64,000 nt of DNA, from assembly GCA_038531945.1 (NCBI GenBank), contig JBCBBH010000003.1, positions 496,001 to 560,000 of the forward strand. The letters are read 5' to 3'. The position numbers were made by a program, and so were the translations under genes. Below, piece by piece: positions 58,050 to 64,000 of this stretch. A model generated the notes under the pieces. The model saw only the letters and a program-made list of their open reading frames with translations. It was not told where the DNA came from and did no database searches. This DNA comes from CALBPI01 sp038531945. GTDB taxonomy: Bacteria; Pseudomonadota; Gammaproteobacteria; Steroidobacterales; Woeseiaceae. Each line of letters opens with the position of its first letter. Within the stretch, counting starts at the first letter, position 1.

Positions 58050-58444
58050 GTTCGATTCGCGCTTTCCCGGTACGCCGAGGATTGACTCTGTCGATGGCCT
58101 TGCTGCTCGCGCTGGTTGTCTCAGCGATCGCATTGGTCTACACGCGTCACCAGTCTCGACAGTTGTTCATTGAGTTGCAGGAGCTCTCGCGACAACGGGA
58201 CGCGCTGAATATCCAATATCAGTCGCTTCAGCTGGAGCAGGGTGCGCACGCGGCCTACAACCGGCTGGAGGAGCGTGCACCCGACGAGCTTGGTCTGCAT
58301 GCGCCCAGCCCGCAAGAGGTTTACCTGATCGGCAGTGATGGTCGTTATTGGTTCACCGGGCTCGCGCCGATGACCGAAGCGTTGGCAGAGCAATTGGCAG
58401 CTACGGAAGCCCAGACCTCGACCTCCCAAGAGGGCGATCAATGA
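58046..58444 (+). CDS. ftsL: Cell division protein FtsL
   Basis: A 132-residue bitopic division protein. A short cytoplasmic tail, one membrane helix (about 12–32) and a periplasmic leucine-zipper-like coiled coil (RQLFIELQELSRQRDALNI onward) match FtsL, which with FtsB and FtsQ activates FtsWI. A longer C-terminal extension (about 90–132) is unusual compared with the E. coli protein (121). Identification rests on topology and position between rsmH and ftsI, as FtsL sequences are weakly conserved. Confidence 0.9.
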   Translation: MSSIRAFPVRRGLTLSMALLLALVVSAIALVYTRHQSRQLFIELQELSRQRDALNIQYQSLQLEQGAHAAYNRLEERAPDELGLHAPSPQEVYLIGSDGRYWFTGLAPMTEALAEQLAATEAQTSTSQEGDQ

Positions 58445-60168
58445 AGCGCCGGGCAGAGCAGCGCCAGCTCGCGCAACGACGGTACCGAGTGCGGAACCTC
58501 GTGCTAATCGGGGTGTTCTGTGTGTGCGCGTTGGTGACCATTGGGCGCAGCGCATACCTGCAGGTAGTCGACCGGGAATTCCTGTTGCGCGAAGCCGATG
58601 CGCGACATGTGAAAAAGCGCACCATCGCATCCCATCGGGGGTCCATCACCGACCGCAACGGCGAGCCGTTGGCAATTTCGTCGCCGGTCGACAGCGTTTG
58701 GGTTGCGCCGGAAAAGTTGTTGCCTGAGGTCGATGCGATACCGCAGCTCGCGAGGATCATCGGTCGTGACCACGGGCAAATCCTGAAATCATTGAATCGG
58801 AACATCGGCAAGGAGTTCCTGTGGTTGCACCGCCACGCGATGCCGGCACAAGTCGCTGCGATCAGCGATTTGGCTTTGCCCGGGGTGAACGTGCGCCGCG
58901 AGTATCGACGCTTTTTCCCGGCGGGCGAAGTGACCAGTCACTTGGTGGGTCTTACCGATATTGACGACGCCGGTCAGGAGGGACTGGAGCTTGCGCACAA
59001 TCACGCGTTGGCCGGTGAGGCTGGTGCAAAGTTAGTGTTGCAGGATCGTCTGGGTCGTGCCGTTGACGATGTGCGCAGCATCGCGCCTGTCCGCCACGGT
59101 GTGGATTTGGTCACAAGCATCGACTTGAGAATTCAGTATTTCGCGTATCGCGAATTGACGCGTGCGATGGAGATCCACGACGCGCAAGCGGGTTCGGTGG
59201 TCGTCCTGGACATCCAAACGGGCGAAGTACTCGCGATTGTGAATCGGCCAGGTTACAACCCGAACAACCGGGCGCAGTATTCGGGTGAACGGTCACGTAA
59301 CCGCGCGATCACCGATATCTACGATCCGGGATCCAGCATCAAGCCGATCACGCTCGCGGCGGCGCTCGAAGCCGGGGTGATCGACACCGACAGCATCATC
59401 GATACCGGCAACGGTTCCATTCAGGTGGGTATCAAGGAGATCAAAGATCATCACGCCTTGGGTGCCATCAATCTCGAGACGCTGCTGGCGCGATCGAGCA
59501 ATGTGGCGACCACGATGGTGGGTATGCGAATGGAGTCCGAACAGTTCTGGGAAACGTTGACCCGGTTCGGTTTTGGTTCACTGACCGCCAGTGGTTTTCC
59601 CGGGGAGTCGCAAGGGCTGCTGCCGCACTTCCGCGACTGGCAAAAAATCTCCCAGGCGACGATCAGCTACGGCTACGGTTTGTCGGTCACGCCATTGCAG
59701 TTGGCCCGTGCCTACGCGGCGCTTGGGAACGGCGGGGTGTTGATGCCCGTATCGCTGTTGCGTGTCGATTCACCACCACCGGGCACGCGAGCAGTTTCGG
59801 AGCCCGTAGCAAATCATGTAGTCAGTTTGATGGAACGTGTGGTCCAGGCAGGCGGAACCGGTACGCGCGCGGCCATACCCGGCTATCGTGTTGCTGGCAA
59901 GACGGGAACGGCCTGGAAGTACAGCGGCAATGGCGATTACAACGAAGAAAAGTACCTGTCATTTTTCGCGGGTCTCGTGCCTGCATCCAACCCGCGACTG
60001 GCAGCGGTTGTGGTCATCGATGAGCCCAGTAAGAAAGAGTTCTACGGCGGCGACGTAGCGGCACCGGTTTTTTCTGCCGTGATGGGTGAGGCGCTTCGCA
60101 CACTCGCGATCGCTCCGGATGCCGCGCCTGGACTAATGGCCGGGCTGCACGACGAGGTGCAACCGTGA
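58441..60168 (+). CDS. ftsI: Septal peptidoglycan transpeptidase PBP3
   Basis: A 575-residue monofunctional class B PBP for septal cross-linking. One N-terminal membrane helix is followed by the pedestal domain (RGSITDRNGEPLAIS) and the transpeptidase domain with the nucleophile Ser298 in SSIK, the SSN motif in LARSSNVAT, and KTGT in VAGKTGTAWK. It is the target of aztreonam-type β-lactams in relatives. The start overlaps ftsL by four bases, and murE overlaps its stop. Confidence 0.96.
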   Translation: MKRRAEQRQLAQRRYRVRNLVLIGVFCVCALVTIGRSAYLQVVDREFLLREADARHVKKRTIASHRGSITDRNGEPLAISSPVDSVWVAPEKLLPEVDAIPQLARIIGRDHGQILKSLNRNIGKEFLWLHRHAMPAQVAAISDLALPGVNVRREYRRFFPAGEVTSHLVGLTDIDDAGQEGLELAHNHALAGEAGAKLVLQDRLGRAVDDVRSIAPVRHGVDLVTSIDLRIQYFAYRELTRAMEIHDAQAGSVVVLDIQTGEVLAIVNRPGYNPNNRAQYSGERSRNRAITDIYDPGSSIKPITLAAALEAGVIDTDSIIDTGNGSIQVGIKEIKDHHALGAINLETLLARSSNVATTMVGMRMESEQFWETLTRFGFGSLTASGFPGESQGLLPHFRDWQKISQATISYGYGLSVTPLQLARAYAALGNGGVLMPVSLLRVDSPPPGTRAVSEPVANHVVSLMERVVQAGGTGTRAAIPGYRVAGKTGTAWKYSGNGDYNEEKYLSFFAGLVPASNPRLAAVVVIDEPSKKEFYGGDVAAPVFSAVMGEALRTLAIAPDAAPGLMAGLHDEVQP

Positions 60169-61655
60169 TGGCGCTGCATTCAGACCGTCTGGCGACGCTA
60201 TCGCGACTTCTGGAAGGTCTGGCGAGTGCGCCGGAATTACCGATCACGGACCTCGTGCGTGACAGCCGTCGAGTGACACCGGGTAGTGTGTTTCTGGCAC
60301 TCTCGGGTCAGTCGCAGCATGCGATCACGTATGCGGCCCAAGCCGTCGCGCAGGGCGCGGTCGCGGTTGTCACGGATCTTGCGGAAAGTGATTCGCGCGT
60401 GCGCGCCGTTCGCGATGTTCCCGTAATTTCGATTCCGGAAAGAGAAGGTCTGGACGGCGTGATCGGGTCGCGTTTTTTTGGTGCACCAACCGCCTCTATG
60501 GATGTCGTCGCGGTGACCGGAACCAATGGCAAGAGCAGTGTCTCGTGGTTGATTGGCCAGGCGATGGCGGTTTTGGGTCGTCGGCCGGCCCTGATGGGTA
60601 CCCTCGGCTGGGGTGCGCTTGGGTCGCTGAGTGCGAGTCAACTGACGACACCGGATGCGCTGACTTTGCAAAGACAGGCGGCGCAGTTGTGCGACGAGGG
60701 TTGCGATGTTCTTGCGCTGGAAGCATCGTCACATGCACTCGACCAGGCGCGTCTCAGTGGGACCAATCTCGACGTCGCCGTGTTCACCAATCTGACGCGA
60801 GATCATCTCGATTATCACGGTTCGATGACGGAGTACTTCGAAGCGAAAGCGCGTCTTTTTGATCTGCCAGGGCTGAAGCATCGTGTTGTCGCGGTTGACG
60901 ACGAGTGGGGCGTGAAGCTCGGACAGCGCTACCCGGATGCTTGGCTCGTTGGTGCGCCAGAAAATGCCGTCCGGGCACGGTCGGTTCAGGTGATCGATGT
61001 GCAGTATGCGACCGACGGCGTTGAGCTGCAGGTTGAAACGCCGTTAGGCACTGCGACGCTGCGAAGTGCGCTTATCGGGCCGTTCAATGTTCAAAACCTC
61101 GCGCTGACATTAGCGGCGCTCTTGTCGATGGGTGTGCCGTTGGAGCGTGCCGTGGATGCCGTTGGTGCGGCGCCTGCACCACCCGGTCGATTGGAGCGGG
61201 TGAGCGAGCTTGCGCCAACCGTGATTGTCGACTACGCCCACACGCCAGCGGCGCTGACTGCGGCCATCGACGCGCTGCTTCCACACACGCAAGGCAAGCT
61301 GTGGTGTGTGTTCGGATGTGGTGGCGATCGCGATCGTGGCAAGCGTCCGGCCATGGCCGCAGCCGCGAGTGTCGCAGATCGATTGGTGTTGACCAGCGAC
61401 AATCCGCGCAGCGAATCACCGGCCGCGATTATTGAGGAGATACTGACCGGAGTTGGCGACGTTGCACATGACATCGTTGAAGACCGCGCGGAAGCGATTG
61501 CGTTCGCGGTTCGCGAGGCTCGAGAACATGACACCGTTTTGGTTGCCGGTAAGGGGCACGAGCAATTTCAGGTGATCGGTAGCCGGGTTCGCGACTTCGA
61601 TGATCGTGTGGTCGCCAGACTGTGCCTGGACCAACGAGCGGGGTCGCCGCAATGA
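60168..61655 (+). CDS. murE: UDP-MurNAc-L-Ala-D-Glu:meso-Dap ligase
   Basis: A 495-residue MurE adding meso-diaminopimelate to UDP-MurNAc-dipeptide. The ATP loop is VTGTNGKSSV, and the amino-acid specificity motif DNPRSE marks a meso-Dap rather than lysine enzyme, in line with mpl at 19.5 kb. The ATG at 60168 overlaps the ftsI stop; a GTG one codon earlier is an equal alternative. murF overlaps its stop by four bases. Confidence 0.96.
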   Translation: MALHSDRLATLSRLLEGLASAPELPITDLVRDSRRVTPGSVFLALSGQSQHAITYAAQAVAQGAVAVVTDLAESDSRVRAVRDVPVISIPEREGLDGVIGSRFFGAPTASMDVVAVTGTNGKSSVSWLIGQAMAVLGRRPALMGTLGWGALGSLSASQLTTPDALTLQRQAAQLCDEGCDVLALEASSHALDQARLSGTNLDVAVFTNLTRDHLDYHGSMTEYFEAKARLFDLPGLKHRVVAVDDEWGVKLGQRYPDAWLVGAPENAVRARSVQVIDVQYATDGVELQVETPLGTATLRSALIGPFNVQNLALTLAALLSMGVPLERAVDAVGAAPAPPGRLERVSELAPTVIVDYAHTPAALTAAIDALLPHTQGKLWCVFGCGGDRDRGKRPAMAAAASVADRLVLTSDNPRSESPAAIIEEILTGVGDVAHDIVEDRAEAIAFAVREAREHDTVLVAGKGHEQFQVIGSRVRDFDDRVVARLCLDQRAGSPQ

Positions 61656-62992
61656 ATTGGTCTTTGGGTGACATTGCCGATGTGTTGGGACTGCGTACGG
61701 ATAGTGCCGCACAGGTCTGCACGGGGGTGTCGATCGACTCCCGAACGATTCATGAAGGTGAATTATTTGTTGCGATCAGTGGCCCGAATTTTGATGGCAC
61801 TGACTATATCGAGGCGGCGCGCCAAAGCGGTGCAACGGCCGCGCTGACTACGCGTCAGGTGGACAGTTCGTTACCGCAGTTGATCGTCGGCGACACCCTG
61901 CAAGCGCTCCACCAATTGGCGATCGCATGGCGCCGAAAGTTTGCCGCGTTGACGACCATTGGCATTACCGGGAGTAACGGCAAAACCACAATGCGCTCAT
62001 TAGTGCAGGCGTTGTGTGGCGCGGATACGCACGCGACCCGCGGCAATCTGAACAATCATCTTGGCGTGCCATTGGTGGTTTTTGGTCTCGGTCCGGAGCA
62101 TCGCTATGCAGTGATCGAAATGGGCGCCAACCACATCGGTGAGATCGCGGTGCTGGCGGCATTAGCGAAGCCGACTATCGGCATCGTCACGAATGCGGGT
62201 CCGGCGCATCTGGAAGGATTTGGTTCTCTCGACGGAGTCGCTCAGGGCAAAGGTGAGATGTTCGAGGCGCTGGACGCCGACTCAACGGCGGTTATCAATC
62301 GCGACGATCGCTACTTTGATTATTGGCTGGGGCGTGCTGAGCCCGCCGAGGTCATCACCTTTGGCAGTACCAGTTCCGCAGATGTTTGGTATAGCGACTA
62401 TCGGCCGGTCGACGGCGGCGGGCAATTTGCGCTGCACCATGCGGAGCAAACGTTCGACGTTCGTTTGCAACTGGAAGGCGAGCATAACGCGATGAATTGC
62501 GCGGCGGCGTGCGCAGCCGGATTGGCCGCAGGTCTGGAGTGGTCAACATTTGCGACACGCTTGGCCTCGGTAGTGCCGGTCGATGGTCGTCTGCATCGCG
62601 TGTCGCTGCATTCGGACGTCGAAGTTATCGATGACAGTTACAACGCGAACCCTGCGTCCATGCGAGCTGCGATCGAGTCGTTGGTTGCAGGTGCATCGCA
62701 GCCCTGGGCTGTTCTGGGTGACATGTTGGAACTCGGTGATGGCGCTGTCGAGGAACATCGAGCGCTCGGTGCGTTTTGTCGCGAGGCCGGCGTTCAGCGT
62801 CTGTTCGCTTTTGGAACATTCTCTGCTGCGCTCTGCGATGGTTTCGGCGCCGATAGCGAGGCCTTCGAGGACATGAGCGAGCTCAACGCCTCGTTGCTCA
62901 AAGCGTTGGTGCCTGATGTGACAATCGGCGTCAAAGGTTCGCGCAGCACACGCATGGAGCGTGTCGTTGAATTTCTCAGGGAGCAGTTCTGA
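61652..62992 (+). CDS. murF: UDP-MurNAc-tripeptide:D-Ala-D-Ala ligase
   Basis: A 446-residue MurF adding D-Ala-D-Ala to complete the pentapeptide precursor. The ATP loop is ITGSNGKTTMRSL, with EMGANHIGEIA and DDSYNANPASMRAAI, the MurF-specific C-terminal motif, and VLGDMLELG. The ATG lies within the murE stop; mraY begins one base after its own stop. Confidence 0.96.
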   Translation: MNWSLGDIADVLGLRTDSAAQVCTGVSIDSRTIHEGELFVAISGPNFDGTDYIEAARQSGATAALTTRQVDSSLPQLIVGDTLQALHQLAIAWRRKFAALTTIGITGSNGKTTMRSLVQALCGADTHATRGNLNNHLGVPLVVFGLGPEHRYAVIEMGANHIGEIAVLAALAKPTIGIVTNAGPAHLEGFGSLDGVAQGKGEMFEALDADSTAVINRDDRYFDYWLGRAEPAEVITFGSTSSADVWYSDYRPVDGGGQFALHHAEQTFDVRLQLEGEHNAMNCAAACAAGLAAGLEWSTFATRLASVVPVDGRLHRVSLHSDVEVIDDSYNANPASMRAAIESLVAGASQPWAVLGDMLELGDGAVEEHRALGAFCREAGVQRLFAFGTFSAALCDGFGADSEAFEDMSELNASLLKALVPDVTIGVKGSRSTRMERVVEFLREQF

Positions 62993-62993
62993 C

Positions 62994-64000
62994 ATGCTGT
63001 TGTGGATCGCGAAGTACCTCACGCAGTTCGAGAGCGGCTTCAACGTTTTCAGCTACCTCACCATGCGGGCGATTCTGGGTGCGCTGACTGCGCTTGTGAT
63101 CTCATTTGTCGTCGGACCTATGATGATCAATCGTCTTGCATTGAAGCAGATCGGTCAGACCGTTAGGGATGACGGGCCGCAATCGCATCTGCAAAAGGCC
63201 GGCACTCCGACCATGGGTGGCGCTTTGATCTTGACGGCGATCGCCATCAGCACGCTGCTCTGGGGTGATCTCGCCAACCGGTTCGTATGGGTGGTGGTGC
63301 TGGTTACGCTCGCGTTCGGTGCGATTGGTTTCTACGACGATTGGAAAAAACTAGTACTAAAAGACAGTGCGGGTCTCGCCGGTCGATACAAGCTCATGTG
63401 GCAAACGGTGTTTGGATTGATCGCCGCGATCGTGTTGTTCCAAACCGCGACCAGTCCGGTTGAGAGTCAGCTGATCATCCCGTTTTTTAAAAACTTTGTG
63501 TTGCCTCTCGGCGCACTGCAAGTCGCGTTTGCCACGTTCATGATCGTCGGTTTCAGCAATGCGGTGAATCTCACCGATGGATTGGACGGACTGGCGATCA
63601 TGCCTGCCGTGCTGGTTGGCGGCGCGCTCGGCGTATTCGCTTACGTTGCAGGCAACGTCAACTTTTCCGAATACCTCGGCGTGCCCTACGTCGCCGGTGC
63701 TGGTGAGGTTCTTGTTTTCTGCGCGGCAATCGCCGGCGCCGGGTTGGGGTTTTTGTGGTTCAACACCTATCCGGCGCAAGTGTTCATGGGTGATGTAGGG
63801 GCGCTCGCTCTCGGCGCCGCCTTAGGCGTAATCGCCGTGATCGTTCGTCAGGAGCTGGTGCTTGTCATCATGGGTGGGGTGTTCGTTGTCGAGACACTCT
63901 CGGTCATCATTCAGGTCGCATCGTTCAAGATCACCGGTAAGCGTGTATTCCGCATGGCGCCGCTGCATCACCACTACGAGTTGAAGGGTTGGCCCGAACC
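62994..64000 (+). CDS. mraY: Phospho-MurNAc-pentapeptide translocase (3' end cut)
   Basis: The first 335 codons of MraY, running off the window edge; family length near 360 suggests about 25 residues are missing. It transfers phospho-MurNAc-pentapeptide to undecaprenyl phosphate, making lipid I. Many membrane helices are visible, along with the catalytic aspartates in FYDDWKK and NLTDGLDGL and the HHHYELKGW motif near the end. The ATG is one base past the murF stop. Confidence 0.95.
   Translation, partial: MLLWIAKYLTQFESGFNVFSYLTMRAILGALTALVISFVVGPMMINRLALKQIGQTVRDDGPQSHLQKAGTPTMGGALILTAIAISTLLWGDLANRFVWVVVLVTLAFGAIGFYDDWKKLVLKDSAGLAGRYKLMWQTVFGLIAAIVLFQTATSPVESQLIIPFFKNFVLPLGALQVAFATFMIVGFSNAVNLTDGLDGLAIMPAVLVGGALGVFAYVAGNVNFSEYLGVPYVAGAGEVLVFCAAIAGAGLGFLWFNTYPAQVFMGDVGALALGAALGVIAVIVRQELVLVIMGGVFVVETLSVIIQVASFKITGKRVFRMAPLHHHYELKGWPE

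Overview
The window looks like a chromosomal segment of a free-living gammaproteobacterium. The taxonomic signals are the lpoA–yraN–gmhA/diaA block divergent from rsmI, sspAB beside petABC, ibaG–murA, the yrbG–kdsD–kdsC–lptC–lptA–lptB–rpoN–hpf order, mpl, and a mraZ-led dcw cluster. The order within the class cannot be fixed by eye. The segment is moderately GC-rich and densely packed. I see no insertion sequence, prophage, CRISPR array, tRNA or rRNA. One structural RNA gene, rnpB, is present.

Layout. 1–4.3 kb is the accessory end: a histidine-repeat lipoprotein, a zinc-ribbon membrane protein, an SDR enzyme that carries a signal peptide, and an exported S41 peptidase. 4.4–8.3 kb holds regulators: a membrane-anchored winged-helix/TPR protein and a NarL-type two-component pair. 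8.4–13.5 kb holds hldE and waaA for the LPS inner core, facing a pcm–rhodanese–tolC operon. 13.6–16.1 kb is a PAS/GGDEF/EAL protein behind a structured leader. 16.2–26.5 kb mixes central functions: pfp, adk, rnd, mpl, a Lon-N-domain protein, hemL, rubredoxin, a TraB/GumN protein, and metK–ahcY. 26.6–35.8 kb runs tkt–gap–pgk–pyk and then a MoxR ATPase, a VWA protein and a patatin phospholipase. 35.8–45.1 kb (minus strand) is mgtE, rapZ, ptsN, hpf, rpoN, lptBAC, kdsC, kdsD and an antiporter. 45.3–48 kb holds ibaG–murA and a DegS-like protease. 48.3–52.1 kb is the cytochrome bc1 operon petABC and sspAB. 52.1–56 kb is gmhA, yraN, lpoA and divergent rsmI. 56–64 kb is rnpB, then mraZ–rsmH–ftsL–ftsI–murE–murF–mraY, with mraY cut by the window edge.

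How the genes fit together. Envelope biogenesis dominates. Heptose supply (gmhA, hldE), Kdo supply and transfer (kdsD, kdsC, waaA), LPS transport (lptABC), peptidoglycan precursors (murA, murE, murF, mraY, mpl), division (ftsL, ftsI) and PBP1A activation (lpoA) are all here. Carbon flow uses a PPi-type phosphofructokinase and a lower-glycolysis block. metK and ahcY form a methyl cycle.

Most genes are ordinary core genes, and I found no clear new multi-gene system. The best second looks are: a strong promoter/operator in front of tolC; a structured leader with c-di-GMP-riboswitch-like fragments ahead of a GGDEF protein whose EAL domain is degenerate; an 11-bp-period direct repeat beside the winged-helix regulator; a signal-peptide-bearing SDR paired with an exported peptidase; the histidine-repeat lipoprotein; and a phosphoheptose isomerase sitting at the diaA locus. 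Many genes end tail-to-tail with zero or negative spacing.
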